NCBI GenBank assembly: GCA_905221605.1
Contig: CAJNDS010000481.1
Coordinates: forward strand, 62,001 to 126,000
Source of the DNA: Symbiodinium natans
Lineage: Eukaryota > Sar > Dinophyceae > Suessiales > Symbiodiniaceae
Reading direction: 5' to 3'
Length of the DNA: 64,000 nucleotides
Each line of letters begins with the position of its first letter. Positions within the stretch are counted from its first letter, which is position 1. A program made the position numbers and the translations under genes. Shown piece by piece: positions 47,362 to 59,200 of this stretch. The notes under the pieces are model-generated. The model was not told the DNA's origin and did no database searches. It worked only from the letters and a program-made list of their open reading frames with translations.

Positions 47362-50175
47362 TCAGCGACAGCCAACAGCCCCCTCAGGACCTAGACAGCG
47401 CTTTGAAGACACACGCACACACACGAGGCACTTCGTGATCCCGGCCTGAGCATGATCCCCTTCCACAGCACGTTCTTCTATGGGGCAAAATCGCAGCATG
47501 CCCAAAAACTGCGCTAGATCAGGCACAGCTGCAAGTTCCTCCCCGTTCAAGTAGCGATCCACCTGCTCCCTGACAGGATTCTGCTGCAACGTGGCAAGAA
47601 GTGGAGTGGTAGCTGGCATGGCAATGCATCTCCGGAGGCACTCTCTTGACTTTCGCCTGTCCAAATGGGCACAGCCGAAGACAAGATACGGCGCCTCCTT
47701 CCAGTGAGCCAATCTCAGGTTGACCACAAAAAGCAAATGGGCACGTCCTCGCTGGAAATCCTGCAAGATTGCAGCACGAGATTCTTGAGATATGTCTCTC
47801 GGCAATGTCGCCAAGAGCTCTGATGCGCTGGTTCCACTCAAACTTCGCATGAGCGCCTGAAAATCACCGCACGCCAGCTCAGGCGCGCGACAACCTCTGA
47901 GGGGACAAGTGGCCCATAGTTGTTTCACTTTCTTGGGCATTTCGTCTTCCGGCCAATGACTGTGGCATTGACAAGACTCCACCCAATGCAAACATGAGTT
48001 CAGAACCTTCGCAATGGAGTCCATCATTCTCAGCACGCCCCAGAACTCTCGTGAGGTTAGCGCAGAATCTATCACAGTCAAATCTACGCCATGGCCACTT
48101 GCATCATCTGCATCACGGGCCGCGCCGTACTTGTTCAAATTCCAGCCAAACCGTAGGGTTGTTTCAATCTTCAAAACTTCTACAACACAGTGGGCAAGGC
48201 TTCCCCAACGGGATGGATTGAGTTTCGCCTTGAAGCCCTTGACGTCTGCTTGAAGGTACCTGCCGATGCGGTCAGAGAAGCAAGTCTCAAGCAAACGCTG
48301 GCGTGATTCCTTTTTGCACAACAGCTTTGAGATGTGCGTCAACTGCTTGACGGCCTCGTCAAAAAAAAGCATCGACTTCCCCAAGTCCATAGTTGAGTTG
48401 TGAATGATGTGCAATAGACCTGCTATGCCCACAGAGTTGCTGAAGTTGACTGTCGCGTGGGCGTCTTCCTCGTGCTCAACAGGTGGTGCCAAATCGCGGT
48501 CATCAGCGCCAGCGGCGGTGTCGAGATGTGCAACCCAGGGCAACACCCTTCTCACCAAGACTGGAGGCACGTTGTGTAACCCCATCTCGGTGCCCTGATC
48601 AGTTGTAAATGCGAAGATTGAACCGCAAAAGTCTTGCAATTCCAAAGCACTGCCTGTCTCCAAGAAAAAGCAATGAACTGCGGCATGAAACTTATGGAAA
48701 AGTTTGCTGTGTGCACTACCCAACACTACCGCCGGTGCCAGATGTGTGTCAATGCTGGCCCACATTTCAGCCTGAAGCTCAACTTCCCGATCATAGGTGT
48801 CTGCCAGAACCTCATCTTCCATCCTCTCCAAGTAGCCACCCCAAAGTTCGCTGCTCTCCAACGCAGCACCAAAAAGGTCTGCGCAAGCATTCTTTCTCAA
48901 GGACGTTATCCGGATCAGCTCAAAATCAAAATGACCCTGAACGGACGAGTCAATCATGACATACCTCACCACCCCTCCATCCTGAAGAGCCTCGCGGTTT
49001 AACCGACGTGTTCGCAGCATCAGGGCAGTATCCACGCTCAGCCTTGCTCGAGAAATCTTTCCAGCACTTGGCACACGCAGTCCAAAACCAAAGTTGGGGC
49101 CTTGCAAAGAGGAGTGCACTGCCTCAGGCAAACTCTTTGGCATGACAATGTCGATGGCCCTCAGAAGAACGTCTTTCAATTCACTGGAGTCTCGTAAATG
49201 ACTTGTCAGAAGAATGCACTGCAACATGTATGCTGCCTGATAGGGAAGTCTATTCGTGCACACGCGGCCCTGACATCGAACCACTTTCCTGTTGAGGCTG
49301 CACAAATCCAACTCATCTTTCATACGCTGAAGCATGTAAGCTGCTCTATAGCAGCCCTCAAGCAGAGCAGCATCCTCATTGGATTGAGGGTTCAAGCGAG
49401 CAGACAACATGCGCACTGTTTGGGCAAACTCCTCCGCAAGGTCTGCAGACATCTCAGGCACCTGAAAGGTTTCAATTTGAGGCGCAATGCTGAACTTCTG
49501 CGCCAAGCTCTGAATGTACGACCATCCAAAGATCTTAGATTTTTGCCGGACCCCGACTGAAAACAAGTGCTCGGGCAAAGGGTCTGGCAAACAGAACGAG
49601 GACCATTTCTGGCGGGCAATGAGAAAAGCATGGGCACCTGGCAGTCGCACCACTAGGTGGCAGCTCTGATCGACCCAGTCAGCCAGAGGGGAACCGTTCA
49701 TGTCCCTTTGCAGTTGTGCAACGAGGTCCTCTGGTGAGTTCAGATCAACCTGGCCAAAGAAGCACTTCAACCTGCGATGGTCAGTAACAGGAAGTTCGAC
49801 CGGTTTCGCAAAGACCTGAATATCTGTGACATTGAAATAGTACAGATTGCCATGCAAACACTCAGTTCCGAAAACCGACTGCCAGAAGTTGTACTGCATT
49901 CGCTGGCACTCATTCAGAACAGCTAGGGCATTGTAAGCGAAACCGGCATCCAACTGCATCACCCCCAGCACCTGATCATGCTGCAGATCGTAAGCCCAAG
50001 GATCTGACTTAAACGCAGCTTGCTCTGAGTCATCCATGCAATGCAAAGAACAACCATTCCAATCAGTCTTGTACCTTCCACCACTGCTAATATTGCCCCA
50101 GTTTTGATACTTGCCATGGGTCGCCAGCCAGCAGCACAACACCATGAGGACCACACCACTGGACAGTCCACGCAT
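47362..50175 (-). CDS. DDE/RNase H-fold transposase-like protein
   Basis: About 937 residues from the ATG at 50175. Candidate catalytic acids (numbered from the TTG at 50178): Asp410 in VVRYVMIDSSVQGHFDFE, Asp527 in IFAFTTDQGTEMGLHN, and a Glu near 902-906 in PIEERAVEGDHAQ. Between them are LLHIIHNSTMDL and NPSRWGSLAHCVVEVL, resembling the His-rich and RW segments of hAT-type and KDZ-type DDE transposases. Cys pairs (CSLHC; C-x3-RVC) may bind zinc. The apparent hydrophobic N-terminus (VVLMVLCCWLA) looks like a signal peptide but is at odds with a nuclear enzyme, so the real start may be different. Family assignment is an inference from motif order. Confidence 0.5.
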   Translation of the reverse strand: MRGLSSGVVLMVLCCWLATHGKYQNWGNISSGGRYKTDWNGCSLHCMDDSEQAAFKSDPWAYDLQHDQVLGVMQLDAGFAYNALAVLNECQRMQYNFWQSVFGTECLHGNLYYFNVTDIQVFAKPVELPVTDHRRLKCFFGQVDLNSPEDLVAQLQRDMNGSPLADWVDQSCHLVVRLPGAHAFLIARQKWSSFCLPDPLPEHLFSVGVRQKSKIFGWSYIQSLAQKFSIAPQIETFQVPEMSADLAEEFAQTVRMLSARLNPQSNEDAALLEGCYRAAYMLQRMKDELDLCSLNRKVVRCQGRVCTNRLPYQAAYMLQCILLTSHLRDSSELKDVLLRAIDIVMPKSLPEAVHSSLQGPNFGFGLRVPSAGKISRARLSVDTALMLRTRRLNREALQDGGVVRYVMIDSSVQGHFDFELIRITSLRKNACADLFGAALESSELWGGYLERMEDEVLADTYDREVELQAEMWASIDTHLAPAVVLGSAHSKLFHKFHAAVHCFFLETGSALELQDFCGSIFAFTTDQGTEMGLHNVPPVLVRRVLPWVAHLDTAAGADDRDLAPPVEHEEDAHATVNFSNSVGIAGLLHIIHNSTMDLGKSMLFFDEAVKQLTHISKLLCKKESRQRLLETCFSDRIGRYLQADVKGFKAKLNPSRWGSLAHCVVEVLKIETTLRFGWNLNKYGAARDADDASGHGVDLTVIDSALTSREFWGVLRMMDSIAKVLNSCLHWVESCQCHSHWPEDEMPKKVKQLWATCPLRGCRAPELACGDFQALMRSLSGTSASELLATLPRDISQESRAAILQDFQRGRAHLLFVVNLRLAHWKEAPYLVFGCAHLDRRKSRECLRRCIAMPATTPLLATLQQNPVREQVDRYLNGEELAAVPDLAQFLGMLRFCPIEERAVEGDHAQAGITKCLVCVRVSSKRCLGPEGAVGCR

Positions 50176-50339
50176 CAAGCTTCACGACCTGACGGTTTGA
50201 GTCTTCGATTTAAGATGCAAAGTTTGGATAGGCTGCTGAATCATAGGGTTTGGGAAATCTCTGCAAGCTTCAGTGAAAGCTTCTACCCAAGTTACAGCTA
50301 CGTCAGGCTCCTTTACTTTCAGTCGGGCCTTTTTTGGGG

Positions 50340-52500
50340 TTTCGGGATGATGTCCATATAAGGCTCTTCAAGTTGAGGCTTAGGCTTAGGCGGTTTAGGC
50401 AAAGGTTAGGATGTTGAGAACCAGGCGGGCGGGCTGAAGCCGGAACTCTGGGCACGCCATTGCTCAGAGCTCACAGAGATGGATCCTAATGTGTCATTTC
50501 ACAGTTTGTGAGGTTTCGACCATTCATGCGGCTCTTCTGAAGCCCACAAGACTCAAACTAGAACGGGCCTCAGTCTGCTCGCTCTGTGATAGGGTTGGGT
50601 TTTTTAGGTTTTTTAAGCACTTGCAATCAATCTGTTTGTGGCCGAAGGCAATTGCCTGAGCAACTGCAAGCGCTGCAGCACTGCAAGACTGCAAGCTGAC
50701 ATCTCAAAAAACAGCTCGTGACGCCTCAATGACGCAGCCTCAAGTTTCAGGATTGCCTTAAGGCTTTTGGGCGTTTTGGGTATTTGGGTACGGTTATTAC
50801 GGCCCCGGCTAGACTCGCTAGACCTGGCCGGTAGCACTGGTAGCCTCATGGAGTTTGGAATTGGAGCCGAGGCATGAGGAATTGAGTGATGATGCATCAC
50901 GCATCATGCAGCGAAGTCGGAGTCTGAGTCTGAATTCTCAATGGAAGCGAAAGCATTCAATTCAGATTGAAAATGACGAAGCCGAAGCACTCTCTGTCTC
51001 TGACTCTCTGAGACTCTGAGCCTCTGAGCACTCTCTGGTCTCTGAACTCTGAACCACCATCAACTTGCCATCAACCAAGACATTCTTGCTCTTGCACTGC
51101 ACACGCAGCCCCCAGCCCGGCGGCTCCCATGCAACAAAGAACTCACGACTGCGATTTGCAAACTTGCAAACAAAGGGCAACGACTCGCAACGACATACTA
51201 CACTATACAAAATCGCAGGCTCGCAAGTCGCAAGCAACGGCAACTCACACGACACACACGTGCTGCTCGCAGAAACGCACTGTTTTTCTTTGTAAAACAT
51301 GGCTTGCCACGATTGCAGCGGCTTGCCTTCCGCCAGTGTTCGCTGCTAGCCCAACGAAGAGAATACAAAAGCGGGGTACATTCATACACATTACACATGT
51401 GCATTATCTGTGCATTGAGCATTGCATCATGCTTTGCCTGGCAGCTGTATGCTGCCATCCATGAACTTCTGCCCACTTCACGATTCACGATTCACGACGA
51501 AGAACACAAAGAATAAAAGGACTCAATACGACTTCGCAAGATTTGCAAGTTGCAAGTATTGCAAGTGCTGTGGATAATAGCGCCAAATTTTTGGACGTGG
51601 TGACCAGTGACCACTGACCACTGACCACTATCGACCACTCGCATGGCACGCCTTACCTTCTTGCGGGCAAACAACTCGTAACCAAACTTTTACTGCCAGT
51701 TGGCAGTTTGCACTGTGCATCATTGAAAGTTTGACAGGGACCTGTAAAAGCCCAGCACCGACAGCCTGAGAGCCTTTCAGAAAAGTTAGCAGCTGGCGTG
51801 GGGTGCCATCTTCAACGACGTAAGACATTGAGGCTAGTCATGTACACATGATTCTGAGCGCTGCCTGGGGTCATACACCAGTAAGAACCATGGCGACACT
51901 GAGAAAGCTACCAAAAGTATGATCACGAATGGAAAGTCTCATAACCAATCTGAAGCAGGACGAAACTTGACTCCTTTGTGCACCAAGCTCCTCTTTTGCA
52001 GCAGGCAGCATGTTTCGGTCCATGACAACCGTAACAGTAACATTTCTCAGAACCCCCCCCCCCCCCGCAGCCACATTTAAAACCTAAAGCTTAGTAGGTG
52101 GAGCTTTGATCTTCGTCATGATGTGTGATGTGGTACTGGGTGGGGGATGAATTTTGAAGATCCCCTGGTTAATTCCGGGTAATGTAGAGCAGACATGAAA
52201 CGAAATCGCGGTTCCGCAAGTACAGCTGACATGCTGCAACACCTTGACACATGCAACAGTTCTTCATTATCTGTTGACTTTCATTATGTAGGGTCTGGCG
52301 GGGTTCAGCTTGCTTGAGTCTCAAGGGTCGGGGGCGGCCTGTGTGCTTATTTGCAATGCTGTCCCGGAAGCATCAGTGCGCTGGCTCAGCTTACAAACAG
52401 CTGGGGCGGTGCGTCAAGCAGAGATGTGGAAGCCTGCCCTGCACGCATCCAATACGGAGCGTCAGGTACCCCGTAAGTACGGCTTCTTGTGAAGATAAAC
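50340..52500. other. No gene seen (50.3-52.5 kb)
   Basis: Only short open frames. It contains G/T-rich GCTTAGG repeats near 50.38 kb, short CTCTGA-rich direct repeats near 50.99-51.05 kb and a 14-base C run at 52053. No RNA gene recognised. Confidence 0.55.
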
Positions 52501-52525
52501 TTAAGACATTAGTCCGAATCTAGAA

Positions 52526-52569
52526 GCCCTAACCCCGAAACCCTAAAAAACATAAAGAAACCCTAACAA
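52526..52569 (+). repeat. Degenerate telomere-like repeats
   Basis: GCCCTAACCCC, AAACCCTAAA and AAACCCTAAC lie within 45 bp, a decayed version of the array at 42.4 kb. Confidence 0.55.
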
Positions 52570-53058
52570 GTCCTAGTAGGCCTAACTTCATCCAGGACAG
52601 AGCTTCAAAAAAACCCACCAGAGTTATCTGACACATGGGGCAGGACATGGAAACCCAAATGCAATTGTATAGTAGATTTGAGAATAGTACCAATCAGCAA
52701 AAACACTGCAAAAACACTGCATACTTATAGAATCATCATAGTAGAGATGAGCTCTAGTTGTACTTCAAAGTTACAATACGTGAAGCAGACACCTTAAGAA
52801 CGGGCTTTAGAGTCGCCGTCACCTTCTAGGTCGCAATGACGCAAGCATACTCTCCATTCTCCCTTAATCCGAAAGTTGACCCTCAACCCGAAGCTGCTTC
52901 CGTCTTGCCAGTGACTCTGCCAGTGCACCGGATAGTGTTTAGGAATATCAGCTTTTCTTTGCGACAACAGCGGGGGCCAGCGGGAGGGGTGTACAATCAA
53001 CGGGAGGGCACCATTGTGCACAAGCCTGTTGAGAAGGGAACGACAGCTTGTTGGCGTC

Positions 53059-53266
53059 GCCTGGGGTGTTGTTCCGACAAATGGAAACACCCCATCGCTG
53101 GAATGACTCAGATGTGGAATGACCACAGTTCTGGATCTGCACCGTGGTGGAAACCAAGATTTAATATTGTTGTGAATGGAAATTTCTCAAAGATTCGGTT
53201 GGAAACTGGACAACACTGGAACCTGGTTGAATCCAGTCAGAAAGCGACCCTTGAAAGCGTGTTGGA
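53059..53266 (+). repeat. 208-bp direct repeat, left copy, upstream of the transposase
   Basis: Nearly identical to 54005-54213. It contains GGGGTGTT and AACACCCC as inverted halves around 14-15 bases. Between the copies (53.27-54.0 kb) are several diverged Lys/Glu-coding repeat units. Confidence 0.9.
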
Positions 53267-54004
53267 ACACCTTTCTTTTCAAGTTGTTTCCTGTCGTGCT
53301 CCAGTTGTGCCTCAAATTCTGTTGTTAAGTTTCTGTCGCTGTCTTTCAAATCTCAAACTGTGCCTTCACTTGACTTGGTCAAGGCCGAGTTCTGTTCCGC
53401 CTGCTCCACAGACGCGGGTTAAAATTTGTTTCTCCGGTAAGACTGGGTTAAGCCCTCTGGGTGAAATTGGGTGGAATCTGGGTTGTGTTTTTGAGTGTTT
53501 TTGCAACATGAAGTCGAGCAGTCGAGAAGAGGACTGTTGGAGTCAGAAAAAAGAGAGAGCAGCTTGGGGAAACAAGGGTTGCGAAAAGAAAGCAAGCCGT
53601 CACCATTCTGGCAACCGCGAGAGCGATCGAGGGCTCAAAGGGTGCTCTTGGGGCAGCGAAATTATCAAGAAGGCGAGCAGCAAGACGATGGAGTTGAGCC
53701 AGCAGTCGAGAAGAGGGTCAATGGAATCAAAAGAAAACAAGAGAAGCTTAAAGAGAGGCAAGAATTTGCCAAAACGAAAGGCAACTGGCACCGTTCCGAC
53801 AGCAAGCAGGAGTTGGTGATGGAGGAGGGAAGCTGGAGGGCTCAGGGAAGAACATCTAACTGTCGACTGAAGGGGCTCAGAGGTGCTTATTGGAGCAAGT
53901 CGAAGTCGAAGACGATGGAGCCGAGCAGCAGCCGAGAAGAAGGGCCAATGAAATCAGAAAATGAACGAGAGACGCTTAGGGCGAAGCTCAAAGAGGCAAG
54001 AAAT

Positions 54005-54213
54005 GCCTGGGGTGTTGTTCCGACAAATGGAAACACCCCATCGCTGGAATGACTCAGATGTGGAATGACCACAGTTCTGGATCTGCACCGTGGTGGAAAC
54101 CAAGATTTAATATTGTTGTGAATGGAAATTTCTCAAAGATTCGGTTGGAAACTGGACAACACTGGAACCTGGTTGAATCCAGTCAAGAAAGCGACCCTTG
54201 AAAGCTTGTTGGA
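54005..54213 (+). repeat. 208-bp direct repeat, right copy
   Basis: Ends about 95 bp before the transposase ATG, so it probably contains or overlaps its promoter/leader. Confidence 0.9.
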
Positions 54214-54306
54214 CTTGCAGAGGGAACTGATACGTGTCACTCGGCTCAAAGTCTTTTTGAAAGTTCGGGGGCTTCGCATCCAGACTTCCAGCATCTTCCA
54301 CGTGCC

Positions 54307-56016
54307 ATGGACGGCGAGTTCCTGACGGCGGATGAGGCGTCAAACAAGTTGTGGCCTTCTAGCCGCCAGGCGTTGTGGTTCTTACTTTGGTGGAATTTGC
54401 TTGTCTTGCCGTTGCATTGCCCAGCAGGGCATGAGTGGAAGTCCTTCAACAGCAACTCCGAGAAGGGCAACTCATACTTGCACTGCACAGTGCGCGTTCC
54501 GAATCCAGACTACGACAGTGAGGATGAGGACGAGGAGGTTCCAGCGAAGAAGCTGTGCAACAAGAAGCTCACCTGGCGTCGTCCAGGAACGCTTCCAAAG
54601 TACCTAGCGAACAACTACACACCTGCGCAATATCTTGCTTCTTTGTACTGGTTCGCGTCAGACGCACCCTACAGAACTGCTCGAAAGCAGGCAAAGGTCA
54701 GTTCGAAGAACTGGGCTGGGTTTTTAGCACGTGTTAGAAGCATTTTGTGGCTGTGTGTCGCTCGTTTGAATCCTGCTCAGCTCGGCGGCGAAGGCAAAAT
54801 CGTGTGCATTGACGAGACGTTTCTCACGAAGAAGAAGCGTTGCAAAGGTGGTTTCCGAGGCCGCCCAACGGCTGGAACCAAAAAGTGTGTGCTTGGCATG
54901 CTCGAGTTGGACTTTGAAACTCGACGAGCCACAGGGCATTGCCTTCTTTTGGAGATTCCGGACAGGAGTGCTCGCACCTTGAAGCTTTTCATTCGAAGAC
55001 ATGTTGTTGCTGGCAGTTTGATTTTTACAGACAGCTTCAAGAGTTCTGCTTGGTTGTCGAAGCCAGACTCTGGCTTTGTGCATCGCTGCGTGAATCACAA
55101 ACGCCGTGAGTTTTCCAAAACAGAAACAATTTTTGGAAAGGAAGTTGTGGTGTCAACGAACGCAGCTGAAGGGCTTTTCGGCCGCTTGAAGGCCTTTTTG
55201 CGAGCCAAAGGCGCCAAGAAGGTGAGTCGAGACAGCTACGGCGGTCTTCTGTCAGAGTTTTTGTGGACTGCAAGCTGTTCACCACGCCAAGTGGATCCCT
55301 TTGCGGATTTGCTTGAGATAAAGTTTTGGCAGGACCAACACCGTGAGAAAGAAAATCATGCTACGTCTTTAAAGGATTCAATTCCGGAGGAGGTGCTCGA
55401 GGACTTCCTCAGTGTGTGCGAAGCACCCGCGCCTGCGAGTCCGCCAGGTGAGGCTCCTGTGCCCGAGGCTCCCGAGGCAGCCCCAGAAGACCTTTCGGTT
55501 GAATCTCCATCTGACGTTTTGTCCCCGTCCGAGACAGCTCCAGAAGAGCCTTTAGCGCATGTTCAGCAAGCTTCTGATCAGGCCTCTTTTCCTTTACCCC
55601 TTTCCGAAGCTTGCGACAGTGACAGCAGCGATGTGGAACTTGTCTTGGTTCGACCTGCAAAGCGGGCCCGTGCTACTGTCAAACTTGAGAATGTGCTGCA
55701 AAATGTCCTGGGGGTGAAGACAGAACCCGCTGCGAAGCAGTCGCAGGTGGTGAAACAAGAGCCGGCGAAGAAGCTCTGCCCCCATGATCGTGAGCCACCG
55801 AGGAAATTTTGCCCCCAAGGTCACGACCTCATGTTAAAACCGTTGGGCACGTCGACCTCCTCAAAGCGGGTTGGTCGGAGGGAAATCCCTCTCGTTCATT
55901 GGGACAGGGTGTCCTGTGACTTATGCGGGAGTGTCAAGGAGCAGGATCACACATGGAGATGTGACACCTGCGATTGGGATGTATGCCTGGAGTGTGCATC
56001 CCTTGGGCTTTGCTGA
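54307..56016 (+). CDS. IS1595/Merlin-like DDE transposase with ZZ-like zinc tail
   Basis: 569 residues from an ATG. An N-terminal CPAGHEW...C...C zinc-ribbon-like segment (about 38-85) is followed by a helical region. The catalytic core matches IS1595/ISXO2-type (eukaryotic Merlin) transposases: KIVCIDETFLTKKK (Asp169), KKCVLGMLELD, LIFTDSFKSSAWL (Asp242), HRCVNHKRREF, and STNAAEGLFGRLKAFLR (Glu288). After residue 370 comes a Pro/Glu/Ser linker, then CPQGHDLMLK and CDLCGSVKEQ...WRCDTCDWDVCLECA, a ZZ/DC1-like zinc finger not usual in this family. No frameshift seen, so it may be intact. It is the only clear plus-strand gene. Confidence 0.85.
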   Translation: MDGEFLTADEASNKLWPSSRQALWFLLWWNLLVLPLHCPAGHEWKSFNSNSEKGNSYLHCTVRVPNPDYDSEDEDEEVPAKKLCNKKLTWRRPGTLPKYLANNYTPAQYLASLYWFASDAPYRTARKQAKVSSKNWAGFLARVRSILWLCVARLNPAQLGGEGKIVCIDETFLTKKKRCKGGFRGRPTAGTKKCVLGMLELDFETRRATGHCLLLEIPDRSARTLKLFIRRHVVAGSLIFTDSFKSSAWLSKPDSGFVHRCVNHKRREFSKTETIFGKEVVVSTNAAEGLFGRLKAFLRAKGAKKVSRDSYGGLLSEFLWTASCSPRQVDPFADLLEIKFWQDQHREKENHATSLKDSIPEEVLEDFLSVCEAPAPASPPGEAPVPEAPEAAPEDLSVESPSDVLSPSETAPEEPLAHVQQASDQASFPLPLSEACDSDSSDVELVLVRPAKRARATVKLENVLQNVLGVKTEPAAKQSQVVKQEPAKKLCPHDREPPRKFCPQGHDLMLKPLGTSTSSKRVGRREIPLVHWDRVSCDLCGSVKEQDHTWRCDTCDWDVCLECASLGLC

Positions 56017-56229
56017 GACCTGTTTGCGAAGCATGGCTTCTGTCAATTACAGGAGGTGAAATTGTTGTGGTGCCAATGCTGCCTAGAATGAAGGATGCTT
56101 TGCAGGGCAGTCTGATCTGTTTCCCCTGCCGAACAGTCTTCAGTATCTGAACGAGTTGACGTGTTTGCAGCCAGGGTCGTTCATTCTCTTTGTATAGTTT
56201 GAGAAGAGAAGCTGGCGCAACAACAGTTT

Positions 56230-59200
56230 TGATGCTGCGAGGAGAGATTGAAAGCAGTGTCTGCTGGTGTCACTTTTGTCATCCAAAGTTGCCCGTGCAG
56301 ACAAACAACATGTTGCATTTTGGAGCAGAGCGGTTGATGATATGCCGGCTGGGTTCATCTGGTGGTGCCTCTAAATCTCCTAAACCTGAAAGAGCAGAAC
56401 AGTTTTGGGGTATGCTGGCCGAGATATGGAAAATGTTGTTGCTTCTTGTCGTCCTAAACCTCAAAAAAGCATGTTGTATCAAAACTTGCAGTTGCGGCAA
56501 TGCGGTTTGACAGTGTTGTGGTGAGCAGAGCGGTTTTGACGGTTTTTGTGGTATGCTGGCTGAATTTCAAAGAGTAGTGTCTGCCGGTGTTGCTTTTTGT
56601 CATCCAAAACTTGAAAGAACAAAGCCCGCGAGATCAAAAAAGCATGCTGTATCAAGTTTTGTTGCAGTTGGGGCAGATCGGTTTTGACAGTTTTGTGGTA
56701 TGCTGGCTGGTGTTGAAAAAGCAATACCTGCTGGTGTTGTTTCTTGTCATTCAAACCTGAAAGAAGAAGATCGAAAAACGTGTTGTGTCAAGTTCTGCAG
56801 TTGGGGCAGAGCGGTTTTGGAGTATTGTGGTCTGCTGGCTGATTTTTGAAAGAGTAATGTCTGCCGGTGTTGCTTCTTGTCACCCTAAACCTGAAAGAAC
56901 AAAGTTTTGGAGACCCAAAAAGCGTGCTGTATCAAATCTGCAGTTGGGGCAGATCGGTTTTGACAGTTTTCTGGTATGCTGGCTGGTTTTGAAAGTGCTA
57001 TACCTGTTGGTGTTGCTTCTTGTCACCCTAAACCTCAAAGAAAAAAGCTTTCGAGATCAAAAGAATGTGCTGTATCAATTTTGCAGTTGGGGCAAAGCGT
57101 TTTTGAGAGTTTTGTGGTATGCTGGCTGAATTCTGAAAGAGTAATGTCCGCTGGTGTTGTTCTTTTTTCTCACCCTAAACCTGAAAGAGCGAAGCCTTCC
57201 AGATCACAAGAACGTGCTGTATACAGTGACCGAGCAGTGTCTTCTGGTGTTGCTTTTTTGTCATCCTAAACCTGAAAGGGCAGAGCCCTCGAGATCAAAA
57301 AACCGTGCTGTATCAAACATCGCAGTTGGGTGAGAGCGGTTTTGACAGTTTTCTGGTATGCTGGCCGAGTTTTGAACAATGGTGCTGCTTCTTGTCATCC
57401 TAAACCTGAAAGGACAGAGCCCTCAAGATCAAAAAAACATGTTGTATCAAAAATTGCAATTGGGGCAGAGCGGTTTGACAGTGTTGTGGTATGCTGGCAG
57501 AAGTTCGAAACAGCAACGTCTGCTGGTGTTGCTTTTTTGTCATCCTAAACCTGAAAAGAGCAGAGCCCTCGAGATCAAAAAACCGTGCTGTATCAAACAT
57601 CGCAGTTGGGTGAGAGCGGTTTTGACAGTTTTCTGGTATGCTGGCCGAGTTTTGAACAATGGTGTTGCTTCTTGTCATCCTAAACCTGAAAGGACAGAGC
57701 CCTCAAGATCAAAAAAACATGTTGTATCAAAAATTGCAATTGGGGCAGAGCGGTTTGACAGTGTTGTGGTATGCTGGCAGAAGTTCGAAACAGCAACGTC
57801 TGCTGGTGTTGCTTTTTTGTCATCCTAAACCTGAAAAGGGCAGAGCCCTCGAGATCAAAAAACCGTGCTGTGTCAAACATCGCAGTTGGGTGAGAGCGGT
57901 TTTGACAGTTTTCTGGTATGCTGGCCGAGTTTTGAACAATGGTGTTGCTTCTTGTCATCCTAAACCTGAAAGGACAGAGCCCTCAAGATCAAAAAAACAT
58001 GTTGTATCAAAAATTGCAATTGGGGCAGAGCGGTTTGACAGTGTTGTGGTATGCTGGCAGAAGTTCGAAACAGCAACGTCTGCTGGTGTTGCTTTTTTGT
58101 CATCCTAAACCTGAAAAGAGCAGAGCCCTCGAGATCAAAAACCGTGCTGTATCAAACATCGCAGTTGGGTGAGAGCGGTTTTGACAGTTTTCTGGTATGC
58201 TGGCCGAGTTTTGAACAATGGTGCTGCTTCTTGTCATCCTAAACCTGAAAGGACAGAGCCCTCAAGATCAAAAAAACATGTTGTATCAAAAATTGCAATT
58301 GGGGCAGAGCGGTTTGACAGTGTTGTGGTATGCTGGCAGAAGTTCGAAACAGCAACGTCTGCTGGTGTTGCTTTTTTGTCATCCTAAACCTGAAAAGAGC
58401 AGAGCCCTCGAGATCAAAAAACCGTGCTGTATCAAACATCGCAGTTGGGTGAGAGCGGTTTTGACAGTTTTCTGGTATGCTGGCCGAGTTTTGAACAATG
58501 GTGTTGCTTCTTGTCATCCTAAACCTGAAAGGACAGAGCCCTCAAGATCAAAAAAACATGTTGTATCAAAAATTGCAATTGGGGCAGAGCGGTTTGACAG
58601 TGTTGTGGTATGCTGGCAGAAGTTCGAAACAGCAACGTCTGCTGGTGTTGCTTTTTTGTCATCCTAAACCTGAAAAGAGCAGAGCCCTCGAGATCAAAAA
58701 GCCGTGCTGTATCAAACATCGCAGTTGGGTGAGAGCGGTTTTGACAGTTTTCTGGTATGCTGGCCGAGTTTTGAACAATGGTGTTGCTTCTTGTCATCCT
58801 AAACCTGAAAGGACAGAGCCCTCAAGATCAAAAAAGCATGTTGTATCAAAAATTGCAATTGGGGCAGAGCGGTTTGACAGTGTTGTGGTATGCTGGCAGA
58901 AGTTCGAAACAGCAACGTCTGCTGGTGTTGCTTTTTTGTCATCCTAAACCTGAAAAGAGCAGAGCCCCCGAGATCAAAAAACCGTGCTGTATCAAACATC
59001 GCAGTTGGGTGAGAGCGGTTTTGACAGTTTTCTGGTATGCTGGCCGAGTTTTGAACAATGGTGCTGCTTCTTGTCATCCTAAACCTGAAAGGACAGAGCC
59101 CTCAAGATCAAAAAAACATGTTGTATCAAAAATTGCAATTGGGGCAGAGCGGTTTGACAGTGTTGTGGTATGCTGGCAGAAGTTCGAAACAGCAACGTCT

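Noticed and set aside
50100-50175. Signal peptide on the transposase-like protein
   Set aside because: The hydrophobic start is at odds with a nuclear enzyme and the true initiation codon is uncertain.
52836-54052. Genes of 327 and 185 codons upstream of the transposase
   Set aside because: They run through duplicated 208-bp repeats and low-complexity Lys/Glu units in shifting frames with no domain.
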